A stretch of DNA of 64,000 nt from NCBI RefSeq assembly GCF_025147465.1, contig NZ_JALXOZ010000009.1, positions 1 to 64,000 of the forward strand. The letters are read 5' to 3'. Of the stretch, positions 1 through 9,465 are shown piece by piece. The position numbers and the translations under genes were made by a program. This DNA is from Dermabacter sp. p3-SID358 (GTDB lineage: Bacteria > Actinomycetota > Actinomycetes > Actinomycetales > Dermabacteraceae). Position 1 is the first letter of the stretch. Each line of letters opens with the position of its first letter. The notes beneath the pieces are model-generated. The model had not been told where the DNA came from, did no database searches, and saw only the letters and a list, made by a program, of their open reading frames with translations.

Positions 1-60
1 TCGTCCGGGGCGCTTTTCTTTGCCCTATTCGGGGTTGAGCCCTTGAGCTTGGAATCTGGC

Positions 61-108
61 CCCAACGTTTGTGGCGGAACTCAGTGAAATACCCCCGCAA
101 ATGTTGGG
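61..108. repeat. 17-bp imperfect inverted repeat, terminator-like
   Basis: The arms at 61-77 and 92-108 pair over 17 positions with one mismatch; two pairs are G-U in the plus-strand RNA. The loop is about 14 bases and no T-run follows on either strand. It lies just past the stop of the minus-strand gene at 121. Plus-strand RNA folds better, so it may end a gene that enters from the left edge. The rest of 1-120 shows no gene. Confidence 0.45.
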
Positions 109-120
109 TGCAGATTCGTA

Positions 121-1098
121 TTAGTCGCGGTCAGTCGGCTCCGAGGGGTCCGACGGTAGCCCGTACGTGGGTCGTTTCGACGGCCGGTCATCGACTCTTG
201 TCACGGCTGCGGAGGTAGCTTCAGGCTTGTTGGCGGCGCTCGCCGAATCCTGATCATTGGCGCTGGACCCGGTAGCGCTCTGCGTGAAAAACGACGACTC
301 TCCATCAGTGCGTCGACTGTCGTGGTGGTCGGCGTTTCCGCGTGACTCTCGTGTGGGCTCACCGGATGACTCGGGGTCCTGCGGAGAGGGGAGTTCCCCT
401 TCCTGGGGTTCGGGGCCCGACGTGCCGCTAGCGGGGAAGTCTCGCTCGTACTGCGGAGGAGCGCTCTGACCGTACTGGGGTCGATTGGTGCCGGCAGGCG
501 TTGGACCTCTCTGCCCGTATTTCGGGGCTGAATCGGATGCCACGCCAGGTCCCTGCGGAGGCTGTGCAGGGGAAGCGTTCACCGGGCTTGTGCCGCCGAA
601 AGCGTCGTCTTTGAGACGTACTCCGGCATCCGTGAGAATGCGCCGAGCCTCCATGACATTGCGGTGCTCAACAAGAAGTTCGTACTGCATAGGAACGGTC
701 GCGGTCATGGATGTGAAGTCACGTTGGCCCCCACTCATCGCATGCCCGATCACGGCCCACACGGTGAAGAATGCAGCGCCGAGAAGCACGGAACTTGCGA
801 TGTTCGCGACCCAGTTGTCGAGAAGGATCCCGAAAATAAGACCGACAAACAGGCCCATCCACATGCCGCTTAAGAGGCCACCAAGAACGACGCGCCCCCA
901 CGTTTGGCGGCCGGTGACGCGTTCAATAAGACGTAGATCTGTTCCGACGATGAGGGTATTTTGCACTGGGAAGCCGGCGTCAGCGAGCGCGTCGACCATG
1001 TGCTGGACGTCGGCATACTCCTTGTACGTCCCAAGTGATTGCGGAAATTCAAGCGAAAAAGCTCTCGACTGGAGCGGGCTGTGTGGCTGTTGTGTCAT
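121..1098 (-). CDS. General stress protein 17M/YflT-like membrane protein
   Basis: 325 residues. Residues 24-60 resemble the N-terminal part of the GSP17M/YflT family (GTYKEYADVQHMVDALADAG). Two glycine-rich hydrophobic segments at about 70-120 look like a membrane hairpin, and a second alpha/beta piece follows to about 170 (YELLVEHRNVMEARRILTDAG). The last 150 residues are low-complexity Pro/Gln/Ser/Asp-rich sequence, probably disordered. A TAGAGT -10 hexamer lies 6 bases before the ATG with no room for a ribosome-binding site, so the transcript is probably leaderless. It is divergent from rpsJ. Function is unknown beyond family membership. Confidence 0.72.
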   Translation of the reverse strand: MTQQPHSPLQSRAFSLEFPQSLGTYKEYADVQHMVDALADAGFPVQNTLIVGTDLRLIERVTGRQTWGRVVLGGLLSGMWMGLFVGLIFGILLDNWVANIASSVLLGAAFFTVWAVIGHAMSGGQRDFTSMTATVPMQYELLVEHRNVMEARRILTDAGVRLKDDAFGGTSPVNASPAQPPQGPGVASDSAPKYGQRGPTPAGTNRPQYGQSAPPQYERDFPASGTSGPEPQEGELPSPQDPESSGEPTRESRGNADHHDSRRTDGESSFFTQSATGSSANDQDSASAANKPEATSAAVTRVDDRPSKRPTYGLPSDPSEPTDRD

Positions 1099-1523
1099 GG
1101 CTTTACTCTAGGATGCTTGCCTGCGCGGAGAATCGAAGCGCGCGCGTGCAGGGCACGAGTGCGCTTTGGGAACGCGCAAGGGGAGTAGGTCAGCACGGGA
1201 ACTGCCGGGCCTTGTGAGGCGTTCCACGCCCGTGCCCCTGGTGCCCATTTGATTCACGTGGCAAACTAGATGAGTTGCTTGCGCGGGCGGCCATGCCCGG
1301 TTCCGTTCCCCATCTCTGGGAATGACCACCGGATGACGCCCAGCCCGAGGATGCGAACAGTGTGGAAACTCCGCTGAGGGCGCATCGTTTGAGGGAACAG
1401 TCGCAAGTGCAAGGGTTTCGCGCGGCCTTTTTGCGCCTCGCAAGAGCGACACACCCGACCGCGGGTGTCGGTCTGGCCCACTCCATGTAAGAGCGGTTTT
1501 AGAGAAAGAGATAGACCTAGGCT
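1099..1523 (+). promoter_or_regulatory. rpsJ promoter region and about 250-base structured leader
   Basis: This 425-base gap has no convincing gene. CAAACT at 1262-1267 followed by agatgagttgct matches the rplN promoter context at 10591-10607 almost base for base, so transcription probably starts near 1273; I see no good -35. The leader contains a nested hairpin (CCGGT 1297-1301 with ACCGG 1328-1332, TTCCC 1306-1310 with GGGAA 1318-1322) and a 7-bp hairpin (1451-1457 with 1462-1468). In other bacteria the S10 leader is a site of L4 autoregulation; that role here is inference. Confidence 0.4.
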
Positions 1524-1832
1524 ATGGCGGGACAGAAGATCCGCATCCGGCTCAAGTCGTATGACCACGAGGTGATTGACAGCTCGGCGCGCAAAATCGT
1601 CGACACTGTCACCCGCGCTGGTGCAACGGTCGTGGGCCCGGTGCCGCTGCCGACTGAGAAGAACGTTTTCGTTGTGATCAAGTCGCCGCACAAGTACAAG
1701 GATTCCCGTGAGCAGTTCGAGATGCGCACCCACAAGCGCCTCATCGACATCGTCGATCCCACGCCCAAGGCAGTGGATTCGCTGATGCGCCTCGACCTGC
1801 CTGCGGACGTCAACATCGAGATCAAGCTCTGA
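1524..1832 (+). CDS. rpsJ: 30S ribosomal protein S10
   Basis: 102 residues, the usual size, beginning [19 protein letters not shown] and ending DVNIEIKL, both typical of S10 (uS10). It sits in the 30S head and also serves as NusE in antitermination complexes. It is the first gene of the S10 operon and is followed 13 bases later by rplC. The ATG is preceded by the purine-rich stretch agagaaagag. Confidence 0.97.
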   Translation: MAGQKIRIRLKSYDHEVIDSSARKIVDTVTRAGATVVGPVPLPTEKNVFVVIKSPHKYKDSREQFEMRTHKRLIDIVDPTPKAVDSLMRLDLPADVNIEIKL

Positions 1833-1845
1833 GGTATCGGAACAC

Positions 1846-2526
1846 ATGAGTAACGAACTGACAGGGCAGCGCGATCGCGTCATCAACGGCGTGCTCGGCA
1901 CAAAGCTCGGAATGACCCAGGTGTGGGACGAGGACGGCAAGATCGTCCCCGTGACCGTGGTTCAGGCCGGTCCGTGTGTTGTCACGCAGGTCCGCTCGCA
2001 GGACGTTGATGGCTACGACGCTGTCCAGATCGCGTACGGCGCGATTGATCCCCGTAAGGTGACGAAGCCCCTCAAGGGTCACTTCGAGAAGGCCGGCGTC
2101 ACGCCGCGCCGTCACCTCGCCGAGCTCCGCACGAACGATGCCGCGGAGTACGAGCTTGGCCAGGAAATCGACGCATCGATTTTCGAGGCCGGCCAGAAGG
2201 TCGACGTTGTCGGCACGACCAAGGGCAAGGGTAATGCTGGCGTTATGAAGCGTCACGGTTTTGCCGGTGTGAGCGCCTCGCACGGCCAGCACCGCAACCA
2301 CCGCAAGCCCGGCTCGATCGGTGGCGCCTCGACCCCCGCACGCGTGTTCAAGGGCATGCGCATGGCGGGCCGCATGGGCGGTAACCGCAACAGCGTCCAG
2401 AACCTCACCGTTCAGGCGGTGGACGCCGAGAAGAACCTCGTGCTCATCAAGGGGGCCGTGCCCGGCCCCAAGGGTGGCATCGTGCTGGTTCGCTCGGCCG
2501 TCAAGGGCCCGAAGAAGGGAGCCTGA
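1846..2526 (+). CDS. rplC: 50S ribosomal protein L3
   Basis: 226 residues. The L3 (uL3) start [18 protein letters not shown] and the conserved [20 protein letters not shown] loop, which reaches toward the peptidyl-transferase centre, are both present. Second gene of the S10 operon, with only 5 bases before rplD. The ATG at 1846 gives a short N-terminal tail ([15 protein letters not shown]) before the conserved fold, as in related actinobacteria. Confidence 0.97.
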   Translation: MSNELTGQRDRVINGVLGTKLGMTQVWDEDGKIVPVTVVQAGPCVVTQVRSQDVDGYDAVQIAYGAIDPRKVTKPLKGHFEKAGVTPRRHLAELRTNDAAEYELGQEIDASIFEAGQKVDVVGTTKGKGNAGVMKRHGFAGVSASHGQHRNHRKPGSIGGASTPARVFKGMRMAGRMGGNRNSVQNLTVQAVDAEKNLVLIKGAVPGPKGGIVLVRSAVKGPKKGA

Positions 2527-2531
2527 TTTTC

Positions 2532-3476
2532 ATGGCTAACAACCTGACTGTCGACGTTCTCGACCCCGCAGGCAAGAAGACTGGCACTGCCGAGCTTCCC
2601 GCTCACATCTTTGATGTTCAGACCAACGTGGCGCTTATCCACCAGGTCGTGACGGCTCAGCTCAACGCTGCACGCCAGGGCACGCACAAGGCCAAGACCC
2701 GCGGCGAGGTCCGCGGTGGTGGCCGTAAGCCGTGGAAGCAGAAGGGCACCGGTCGCGCTCGCCAGGGTTCGATCCGCGCACCCCAGTGGACCGGCGGTGG
2801 CGTTGTGCACGGCCCGGTTCCGCGCGACTACACCCAGCGTGTACCGAAGAAGATGAAGGCTGCCGCCCTTCGTGGCGCTCTTTCGGATCGCGCACGCTTT
2901 GGTCGCGTTCACGTCTTCACCGCGCTTCTCGAGGGCGACAAGCCTTCGACGAAGCTCGTGGCAAAGACCATCGCTACCGTCTCGGACAGCTCGAACTTCC
3001 TCCTGGTTGTTCGTCGTGACGACGAGGTCGGCGCGCTCAGCTCGCGCAACCTCGCGAACGCTCACGTGCTGTTCGCCGATCAGCTCAACACCTACGACGT
3101 GATGGCATCCGACCATGTCGTCTTCACCGAAGGTGCGCTCGAGGACTTCGTAGCTGGCGCAACGCTCGCCGCTGTGAAGGCCCCCGCGCATACGGCCACC
3201 GTGGCTGCCCCCGCAGCCGCCAAAGCTGAGGCGAAGACCACGCCCGCGGCAGTTGAGGCCCCCTACGGGGAAGGCAGCGCTCTTCCGCTCGACGGTGGCA
3301 AGGCCCCCGAAGGTTTCACCATCAAGGGCAACAGCAACTCCATGAAGTACCACACCGAGGAATCGCCGTGGTACGGCCGCACCAAGGCTGAGGTCTGGTT
3401 CGCGACGACCGAAGCAGCGGAAGCCGCCGGTTTCGTGAACGCTGTTCGCTCGGCCGATGAGGAGGAAGCCAAGTGA
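2532..3476 (+). CDS. rplD: 50S ribosomal protein L4 with C-terminal extra domain
   Basis: 314 residues against about 205-220 for a usual L4. Residues 1-207 are canonical uL4, including the basic exit-tunnel loop ([20 protein letters not shown], 61-80). An Ala/Pro/Lys-rich linker (208-243) joins a second domain (244-303) containing [26 protein letters not shown] and [10 protein letters not shown]. That pattern matches what I recall as the sunset domain, which also occurs on some actinobacterial L17 and channel-accessory proteins. Core L4 binds 23S rRNA and lines the tunnel; the role of the tail is unknown. The stop overlaps the GTG of rplW. Confidence 0.95.
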   Translation: MANNLTVDVLDPAGKKTGTAELPAHIFDVQTNVALIHQVVTAQLNAARQGTHKAKTRGEVRGGGRKPWKQKGTGRARQGSIRAPQWTGGGVVHGPVPRDYTQRVPKKMKAAALRGALSDRARFGRVHVFTALLEGDKPSTKLVAKTIATVSDSSNFLLVVRRDDEVGALSSRNLANAHVLFADQLNTYDVMASDHVVFTEGALEDFVAGATLAAVKAPAHTATVAAPAAAKAEAKTTPAAVEAPYGEGSALPLDGGKAPEGFTIKGNSNSMKYHTEESPWYGRTKAEVWFATTEAAEAAGFVNAVRSADEEEAK

Positions 3477-3775
3477 CCTCGATCAACAAGAACCCGCGCG
3501 ACATCCTTTTCGCGCCGGTCCTCACCGAGAAGTCCTACGGCCAGATGGACGAAGGCAAGTACGTCTTCCTCGTCGATCGCCGCGCAAACAAGACCGAAAT
3601 CAAGCTCGCCGTCGAGGAAATCTTCGACGTCAAGGTTGCTTCGGTGAACACCATCAACCGTCAGGGCAAGACGCGTCGCACGCGTTTCGGCATTGGCAAG
3701 CGTAACGACACCAAGCGCGCCATTGTCACCCTCAAGGACGGATCCATCGACATCTTCGGAGGCGCGACCGCGTGA
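3473..3775 (+). CDS. rplW: 50S ribosomal protein L23
   Basis: 100 residues, normal for uL23, with the typical [13 protein letters not shown] start and [23 protein letters not shown]-binding segment. L23 lies at the tunnel exit and docks trigger factor and SRP. The start is GTG at 3473 in a GTGA overlap with the rplD stop, which implies translational coupling. Confidence 0.96.
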   Translation: MTSINKNPRDILFAPVLTEKSYGQMDEGKYVFLVDRRANKTEIKLAVEEIFDVKVASVNTINRQGKTRRTRFGIGKRNDTKRAIVTLKDGSIDIFGGATA

Positions 3776-3821
3776 GCGGTCGTGACCCGAAGACAAACGA
3801 GAGAGTCTGAGGAAACCCACG

Positions 3822-4658
3822 ATGGGAATTCGTAAGAACAAGCCGACCTCGCCGAGCCGCCGTGGCTCGAGCGTCGCCGACTTCGTCGAGATCACTCGTA
3901 GTGAGCCGGAGAAGTCGCTGGTCCGCCCCCTGTCCAAGACGGGTGGCCGTAATAACAAGGGCCGCGTGACGTCGCGTCACCGCGGTGGTGGCCACAAGCG
4001 TGCCTACCGCGTGATCGACTTCCGTCGCCACGACAAAGACGGCATCAACGCCAAGGTCGCCCACATCGAGTACGACCCGAACCGTACCGCGCGCATCGCT
4101 CTGCTCCACTACCTGGACGGCGAGAAGCGCTACATCCTCGCCCCGGCGAAGCTTCGCCAGGGTGACGTGCTCGAGAGCGGCCCGAGCGCCGACATCAAGC
4201 CCGGCAACAACCTTCCGCTGCGCAACATTCCCGTTGGTACCGTTGTGCACGCGATCGAGCTCCGCCCCGGTGGCGGCGCGAAGATTGCCCGCTCCGCGGG
4301 TGCCTCCGTGCAGCTCGTCGCAAAGGAAGGCAAGTTCGCCCAGCTTCGTATGCCGTCGGGCGAGATCCGCAACGTCGATGCGCGCTGCCGCGCGACCATC
4401 GGCGAAGTGGGCAACGCCGAGCAAGCCAACATCAACTGGGGCAAGGCCGGCCGCATGCGCTGGAAGGGCAAGCGCCCGCACGTCCGTGGTGTTGTGATGA
4501 ACCCTGTGGACCACCCGCATGGTGGTGGTGAGGGCCGCACTTCGGGCGGTCGTCATCCCGTTTCGCCTTGGGGTCAGCCGGAAGGCCGTACCCGCAAGCC
4601 GAACAAGGAAAGCGACAAGCTCATCGTGCGCCGCCGCCGTACCGGCAAAAAGCGCTGA
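3822..4658 (+). CDS. rplB: 50S ribosomal protein L2
   Basis: 278 residues, the usual uL2 length. The start [20 protein letters not shown], the [16 protein letters not shown] segment and the [19 protein letters not shown] motif near the peptidyl-transferase centre, with its essential histidine, are all present. L2 supports subunit joining and peptidyl transfer. It follows rplW after a 46-base spacer with no obvious signal and is co-directional with rpsS. Confidence 0.97.
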   Translation: MGIRKNKPTSPSRRGSSVADFVEITRSEPEKSLVRPLSKTGGRNNKGRVTSRHRGGGHKRAYRVIDFRRHDKDGINAKVAHIEYDPNRTARIALLHYLDGEKRYILAPAKLRQGDVLESGPSADIKPGNNLPLRNIPVGTVVHAIELRPGGGAKIARSAGASVQLVAKEGKFAQLRMPSGEIRNVDARCRATIGEVGNAEQANINWGKAGRMRWKGKRPHVRGVVMNPVDHPHGGGEGRTSGGRHPVSPWGQPEGRTRKPNKESDKLIVRRRRTGKKR

Positions 4659-4679
4659 TAGGACGAGGGATAAACAGTT

Positions 4680-4961
4680 ATGCCACGCAGTATTGCTAAG
4701 GGCCCCTTCGTTGACGATCACCTTCAGAAGAAGGTTGACGCTCAGAACGAAGCCGGTACCAAGAATGTCATCAAAACCTGGTCGCGCCGTTCGGTCATTA
4801 CGCCGGACTTCCTCGGCCACACTTTCGCAGTGCACGATGGCCGCAAGCACGTCTCGGTGTTCGTCACCGAGTCGATGGTTGGCCACAAGCTCGGCGAGTT
4901 CGCTCCCACGCGCACTTTCCGCAGCCATGACAAGGACGACAAGAAGGGACGTCGCCGCTAA
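4680..4961 (+). CDS. rpsS: 30S ribosomal protein S19
   Basis: 93 residues, the standard uS19 size. [19 protein letters not shown] and [21 protein letters not shown] are diagnostic. S19 pairs with S13 in the 30S head near the decoding region. It lies in the invariant rplB-rpsS-rplV order, 21 bases after rplB. Confidence 0.97.
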   Translation: MPRSIAKGPFVDDHLQKKVDAQNEAGTKNVIKTWSRRSVITPDFLGHTFAVHDGRKHVSVFVTESMVGHKLGEFAPTRTFRSHDKDDKKGRRR

Positions 4962-5020
4962 TCGCCCACGAGGCGAAGTGACGATGATCCTCGCTATTCA
5001 CTAAAGAAAGCAGGACAGCA

Positions 5021-5386
5021 ATGGAAGCCAAGGCGCAGGTGCGGTACATCCGTATTTCGCCCATGAAGGCCCGGCGCGTCGTTGACCTTATTCGTGGTAA
5101 GAGCACGGGTGAAGCGCTGGAGATGCTGCGGTTCGCGCCGCAGGCCGCCAGCGAGCCCGTCTCGAAGCTCGTAAAGTCCGCGATCGCCAACGCCCGCGTG
5201 AAGGCAGATCAGGCAGGGGAGCGTTTCGATGAGCAGGAGCTCGTCGTGTCCGCTGCATTCGTCGACGAAGGCCCGACCATGAAGCGGTTCCAGCCGCGAG
5301 CTCAAGGTCGCGCATTCCAGATCAAGAAGCGCACCAGCCACATCACCGTGGTTGTTGCCCCGTCGAAGAAGAAGGAGACCCGCTAG
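5021..5386 (+). CDS. rplV: 50S ribosomal protein L22
   Basis: 121 residues. The start [20 protein letters not shown] and the beta-hairpin segment [18 protein letters not shown] identify uL22, which lines the exit tunnel and is where macrolide-resistance changes arise in other bacteria. An AAAGCAGGA-type ribosome-binding site precedes the ATG. Its TAG stop shares one base with the GTG of rpsC. Confidence 0.97.
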   Translation: MEAKAQVRYIRISPMKARRVVDLIRGKSTGEALEMLRFAPQAASEPVSKLVKSAIANARVKADQAGERFDEQELVVSAAFVDEGPTMKRFQPRAQGRAFQIKKRTSHITVVVAPSKKKETR

Positions 5387-6213
5387 TGGGCCAGAAGGTC
5401 AATCCCAACGGGTTCCGCCTCGGTATTACGACCGACCACACGAGCCGCTGGTTCGCTGACTCCACGAAGGAAGGTCAGCGCTACCGCGACTACGTGAAGG
5501 AAGATGTCGCCATCCGCAACCTCCTCTCCGAGGGGCTTGAGCGCGCTGGCGTCTCGAAGGTCGAAATCGAGCGCACCCGCGATCGCGTTCGCGTTGATTT
5601 GCACACCGCTCGCCCCGGCATCGTGATCGGTCGCCGTGGCGCGGAGGCCGAGCGTCTCCGCGGCCAGCTCGAGAAGCTGACCGGCAAGCAGATTCAGCTC
5701 AACATCCTCGAGGTCAAGAACCCCGAGGCAGACGCGCAGCTCGTTGCTCAGGGCATCGCCGAGCAGCTCGCGAGCCGCGTGTCCTTCCGCCGTGCAATGC
5801 GCAAGGGCATTCAGTCCGCGCAGCGCGCTGGCGCGAAGGGTATCCGTGTCGCCGTTTCGGGCCGCCTCGGTGGCGCCGAAATGAGCCGCAGCGAGTTCTA
5901 CCGTGAAGGCCGCGTGCCCCTGCACACACTTCGCGCGAACATCGACTACGGCTTCTACGAGGCCCGCACCGCTTTTGGTCGCATCGGCGTAAAAGTGTGG
6001 ATCTACAAGGGCGACATCACGTCCAAGGAACTCGCTGCACAGCAGGCCGCCCAGGCTCCGCGCCAGGGCCGTGGTCCGCGCGCTGAGCGCCCCCGTGGCC
6101 GCCGCAACGAGCGCAACGCCGCCCGCCGTGAGAATGCGGAGGCTTCGGCACAGGCAGCTGCCACGTCCGAGGCACCCGCAGCCGCTCCGGCTGATAAGGG
6201 AACGGAGGCCTGA
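5386..6213 (+). CDS. rpsC: 30S ribosomal protein S3
   Basis: 275 residues, with the KH-type RNA-binding motif [15 protein letters not shown] (about 80-95) and the uS3 start [20 protein letters not shown]3 forms part of the mRNA entry tunnel and its helicase. The C-terminal 60 residues are an Ala/Arg/Pro-rich tail, as is common in actinobacteria. The GTG start overlaps the rplV stop by one base; rplP follows after 5 bases. Confidence 0.97.
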   Translation: MGQKVNPNGFRLGITTDHTSRWFADSTKEGQRYRDYVKEDVAIRNLLSEGLERAGVSKVEIERTRDRVRVDLHTARPGIVIGRRGAEAERLRGQLEKLTGKQIQLNILEVKNPEADAQLVAQGIAEQLASRVSFRRAMRKGIQSAQRAGAKGIRVAVSGRLGGAEMSRSEFYREGRVPLHTLRANIDYGFYEARTAFGRIGVKVWIYKGDITSKELAAQQAAQAPRQGRGPRAERPRGRRNERNAARRENAEASAQAAATSEAPAAAPADKGTEA

Positions 6214-6218
6214 GTCCA

Positions 6219-6638
6219 ATGCTGATCCCGCGTAGGACCAAGCACCGCAAGCAGCATCGCCCCACCCGTACCGGTATGGCCAAGGGTGGCTTCGATCTCG
6301 CGTTCGGCGATTACGGCATCCAGGCTCTCGAGCCCGCCTATGTCACGAACCGCCAGATTGAGGCTGCACGTATCGCCATGACCCGCTACATGAAGCGTGG
6401 CGGCAAGGTCTACATCAACATCTACCCCGATCGCCCCCTCACGAAGAAGCCTGCCGAGGTCCGCATGGGTTCCGGTAAAGGTTCGGTGGAGTTCTGGGTA
6501 GCGAACGTCAAGCCCGGCCGCGTCATGTTCGAGGTTGCCGGCGTCGATGAGCCCACGGCACGCGAGGCGCTCCGCCTTGCGATGCACAAGCTCCCCATGA
6601 AGTGCCGAATCCTCAGCCGAGAGGGTGGTGACATCTGA
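6219..6638 (+). CDS. rplP: 50S ribosomal protein L16
   Basis: 139 residues. [35 protein letters not shown] and [20 protein letters not shown] are all uL16 signatures. L16 helps position A-site tRNA. The stop overlaps the rpmC start in a TGATG arrangement, so rplP and rpmC are translationally coupled. Confidence 0.97.
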   Translation: MLIPRRTKHRKQHRPTRTGMAKGGFDLAFGDYGIQALEPAYVTNRQIEAARIAMTRYMKRGGKVYINIYPDRPLTKKPAEVRMGSGKGSVEFWVANVKPGRVMFEVAGVDEPTAREALRLAMHKLPMKCRILSREGGDI

Positions 6639-6871
6639 TGGCAGCCACGAAGCTTACCGCTGACGAGCTCAACAAGCTCGATGACGCAAAGCTTGCCGAA
6701 GAACTCGCGAAGGCCAAGGACGAGCTTTTCAAGCTCCGTTTCCAGGGCGCGACCGGCCAGCTCGAGTCGAGCGCTCGCTTGCGTTCGGTCAAGAAGGACA
6801 TCGCACGGATCTACACAATCCTGCGCGAGCGCGAGCTGGGGATCCGCCAGGCCCCCGGTTCGGCCGAGTGA
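6638..6871 (+). CDS. rpmC: 50S ribosomal protein L29
   Basis: 77 residues, a little long but normal for actinobacteria. The helical pattern [33 protein letters not shown] is typical of uL29, and [13 protein letters not shown] closes the fold. L29 sits by the tunnel exit next to L23. It lies between rplP (overlapping) and rpsQ. Confidence 0.95.
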   Translation: MAATKLTADELNKLDDAKLAEELAKAKDELFKLRFQGATGQLESSARLRSVKKDIARIYTILRERELGIRQAPGSAE

Positions 6872-6888
6872 ACGAGCGAGGTTAGGTA

Positions 6889-7164
6889 ATGAACGAAAAG
6901 CAGGTCGCTGAAGAGCGTCCGTACCGCAAGACTCAGCGCGGCTACGTCGTCTCCGACAAGATGGACAAGACCATCGTTGTCGAGGTCGAGGAGCGCGTGA
7001 AGCACTCGCTGTACGGCAAGGTTATGAAGAAGCACAAGAAGTTCAAGGCCCACGATGAGGAGAACACCGCCGGTATCGGCGATCTTGTTCGCATCATGGA
7101 GACCAGGCCGCTGAGCGCCTCGAAGCGCTGGCGCCTCGTCGAGATCATCGAAAAGGCCAAGTAA
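6889..7164 (+). CDS. rpsQ: 30S ribosomal protein S17
   Basis: 91 residues. The OB-fold start [19 protein letters not shown] and the middle [14 protein letters not shown] identify uS17, a 16S assembly protein. It is the last gene of this S10 operon. A strong terminator follows, and the spc operon, often directly continuous, starts only 3.7 kb further on. Confidence 0.97.
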   Translation: MNEKQVAEERPYRKTQRGYVVSDKMDKTIVVEVEERVKHSLYGKVMKKHKKFKAHDEENTAGIGDLVRIMETRPLSASKRWRLVEIIEKAK

Positions 7165-7170
7165 GTCTTG

Positions 7171-7234
7171 CGGGGTATTCCCCGAAAGACTCCCGCAAAA
7201 GGGGCTGTTCGCGCATGAGCGAGCGGCCCCTTTT
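7171..7234 (+). terminator. S10 operon terminator
   Basis: A small hairpin (CGGGG 7171-7175 with CCCCG 7180-7184) is followed by a long stem in which AAAAGGGGC (7197-7205) pairs with GCCCCTTTT (7226-7234), extended by TCGC/GCGA. The right arm supplies the T-run. It ends the rpsJ-rpsQ transcript; the rest of the gap to 7431 shows no gene. Confidence 0.85.
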
Positions 7235-7431
7235 GCTTTGTCTGTGCCACGTATGGGAATGCTGCGACACGGGTTGACGAATATGCCTCGCCCGCCATGG
7301 CTGTCGCAAATCTGCGACACGGCATGGCAGAGTAGGTACCGCGTCGCAACGCCGCCGCGACATCCGCCCAATAGCGTGGAGGTAACGAGGAGGCGAGAAG
7401 CGGCTCCCGGAACTTTGAGGAGTGAATCCCC

Positions 7432-8142
7432 ATGACGACGACCACGATGACGAAGCGCCGCCTCGCGGCAAGCCTTGCGGCAGTGTCCCTTCTTGTTGCG
7501 GGCGCAAGCGGATGTTCGTTCGGCGTGCTCGGCAGCAGCGATGAGAAGCCCGCGGATCAGACGAGTGCAGCGGCGCCGGCGGACAACAGCGGCGGCGGGA
7601 ACCAGGGAAGCGACGCCGAAGGCGCGAATCCCGCGCAAGGTTCGAGCGACGCCGGTGGTTCCGAGCAGGGCGCTTCTGATCAGGGCGGCGCGAATGGTCA
7701 GCAAATTGCGGGTGATCCCAGCGGCAAAAATTACCCCGAGCCGATCTTCACGACCGAGGCCGCCGCAACTGTCAAGGACGATCCAAATGCCACTCTCACG
7801 GCGTCCTTGCACGAGCTCAAGCGCGATGGCGATACAGTGACAGCCTTTTACTCCTTCAAGCTCAATACGACCTCGAAAGAGGAACAAAGCTTCTTCAGGC
7901 TTAATGGTAGCCATAGGTGGACGCCCTTCATTATCGACACCAAGAACCTTCGTAAGCACAGGCCGCTCTCGACAACCAATAACCAAGAGCGTGCGATGAC
8001 GGAGCTCATTGACGTCGACATCATGCCCGGTCAAACGGCGTATGCTTTCGCGACCTTTGCTGCCCCGCCAGAAGACGTCAAGACGATGGACGTCATGCTG
8101 TGGGAAACCGGTGAGATCGCAAAGGGGGTCGAAATCAAATGA
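7432..8142 (+). CDS. Lipoprotein of unknown function
   Basis: 236 residues. A lipoprotein signal peptide ends in the lipobox VAGASGC (Cys28), so it should be lipid-anchored outside the membrane. Residues 35-95 are a Gly/Ser/Asp/Gln-rich linker. The C-terminal 140 residues look like an extracellular beta domain (TASLHELKRDGDTVTAFYSF, then IMPGQTAYAFATFAAPPEDV); I do not recognise the family. GAGGAG lies upstream of the ATG, and Met6 is an alternative start. Its stop overlaps the next start (ATGA), so it is coupled to the OmpA-domain protein and likely works with it at the cell wall. Confidence 0.8.
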   Translation: MTTTTMTKRRLAASLAAVSLLVAGASGCSFGVLGSSDEKPADQTSAAAPADNSGGGNQGSDAEGANPAQGSSDAGGSEQGASDQGGANGQQIAGDPSGKNYPEPIFTTEAAATVKDDPNATLTASLHELKRDGDTVTAFYSFKLNTTSKEEQSFFRLNGSHRWTPFIIDTKNLRKHRPLSTTNNQERAMTELIDVDIMPGQTAYAFATFAAPPEDVKTMDVMLWETGEIAKGVEIK

Positions 8143-8702
8143 GGAAGCGTCATTTTGTAAGCCTTATGGCTGCGACCTGCGTTTTCGCCGCGGGACCCGT
8201 GGCTCTCGCCGATAACGGCGATGAAACGCCAGCTCCCGAGCCCCCAACTCAAATCGGGACCTACGAGCCCAATACTTACCCGCTTGAGCAGAACATTTAC
8301 GAGCTCGAAACCAATATCGAAGACCTCAACACCGATACGCAAGAGGGCAACACCAAGGTCGTCACCTTGAACTCAGACATCCTCTTCGACTACGGGTCCA
8401 ATGAACTTTCGGAGCCCGCGAAAAAGCGCATCGGTGAACTCGTCAAAGACGTTCCCCAGGGCGCGACCGTGAAAATCGACGGCCACACGGACAACATCCC
8501 CTACCATCGCGGCAATGACGTGCTTTCCAAAGAGCGCGCCCAGGCCGTGGCCGATGCGATTACCGCGGCGCGCGGGGACCTAAATCTTGAGGTCGCCGGC
8601 CACGGGGATACGAAACCCGTTGAGCCCAACGAGAGCGGCGGGGAGGATAACCCCGAAGGGCGCGCCAAGAACCGGCGCGTGGAGATCCGTTATGACGGGT
8701 AG
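8139..8702 (+). CDS. Secreted OmpA-family peptidoglycan-binding protein
   Basis: 187 residues. A cleavable signal peptide (residues 1-25, ending PVALADN) is followed by a short linker and an OmpA C-terminal domain from about residue 65: LNSDILFDYGSNELS, VKIDGHTDN, LSKERAQAVADAI and the closing GRAKNRRVEI. The Asp and Arg positions that bind diaminopimelate-type peptidoglycan are present in those motifs. With no outer membrane expected, it probably attaches to the wall. It is translationally coupled to the lipoprotein upstream, and the response regulator gene begins inside its last codons. Confidence 0.85.
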   Translation: MRKRHFVSLMAATCVFAAGPVALADNGDETPAPEPPTQIGTYEPNTYPLEQNIYELETNIEDLNTDTQEGNTKVVTLNSDILFDYGSNELSEPAKKRIGELVKDVPQGATVKIDGHTDNIPYHRGNDVLSKERAQAVADAITAARGDLNLEVAGHGDTKPVEPNESGGEDNPEGRAKNRRVEIRYDG

Positions 8703-9465
8703 CCACCTTCTGCCGAACGCGTCCGGATCGGCCGGTTCTTCGGAGCCGGCCGATCCGGCCCGCCAGCACATCCTTCTCGTGGACGACGACGAGACGATCC
8801 GCGAGCATCTTGGGGGGGTTCTTTCTCGAAGTGGCCTCGAGGTGCGCATGGCCTCGAATGGAGCGGAAGCCCTCGACAAACTGGACGAGAGTGAGCCGGA
8901 CCTTGTGATCCTCGATGTCATGATGCCGGTCATGGATGGCCGCGAGACTCTTCGTCGCATCCGCGAACGGCACGAGTGGCTCCCTGTCATTCTTCTTACC
9001 CAGGTGGGGGAGAGCTTCGAGCGTGCCTCGGCGCTCGACGAGGGGGCTGACGACTACCTCAATAAGCCCTTCGACCCACACGAGCTCCTTGCCCGCATTC
9101 GCGCCGTCCTCCGCCGTAGTTCGCGGGGTTCGGCACCCCTCAGTACTTCGTCGACTCTGACCTCGGGGGAGCTGCGCATCGACCGCACGGCTCGACGAGT
9201 GTTCGTTCGCGGCAACGAAGATCAGCTCACGCCGCGTGCTTTTGCACTTCTCGAATATCTCATGGCGCATCCCGGAGAAGTGTTCACTCGCGAGAGGCTT
9301 CTGCAAACCGTGTGGGGATTCGATGCGATTGTGACAACCCGCGCCGTGGATCACCGAATCGCAGAGATCCGGCGTGTGATTGGTTCCGACGACGATTCCC
9401 CCGCGTATATCGAGACCGTTCCGAGCCTCGGCTATCGCTTCGCGCACAAGGTCGAACGTTCATGA
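8692..9465 (+). CDS. OmpR/PhoB-family response regulator
   Basis: 257 residues from the ATG at 8692, which has GGAG 8 bases upstream; an in-frame start at 8587 would overlap the previous gene by 116 bases and is rejected. An unusual 24-residue Ser/Ala/Pro-rich tail precedes the receiver domain (ILLVDDDE; phosphoacceptor Asp75 in LVILDVMMP; conserved Lys in YLNKPFDP). A winged-helix DNA-binding domain follows (LTPRAFALLEYLMAHPGEVF, TRAVDHRIAEIRRVIG, YIETVPSLGYRF). It overlaps the histidine kinase start by ATGA, so the pair forms a two-component system. Targets are unknown; the linked envelope genes are candidates. Confidence 0.92.
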   Translation: MTGSHLLPNASGSAGSSEPADPARQHILLVDDDETIREHLGGVLSRSGLEVRMASNGAEALDKLDESEPDLVILDVMMPVMDGRETLRRIRERHEWLPVILLTQVGESFERASALDEGADDYLNKPFDPHELLARIRAVLRRSSRGSAPLSTSSTLTSGELRIDRTARRVFVRGNEDQLTPRAFALLEYLMAHPGEVFTRERLLQTVWGFDAIVTTRAVDHRIAEIRRVIGSDDDSPAYIETVPSLGYRFAHKVERS

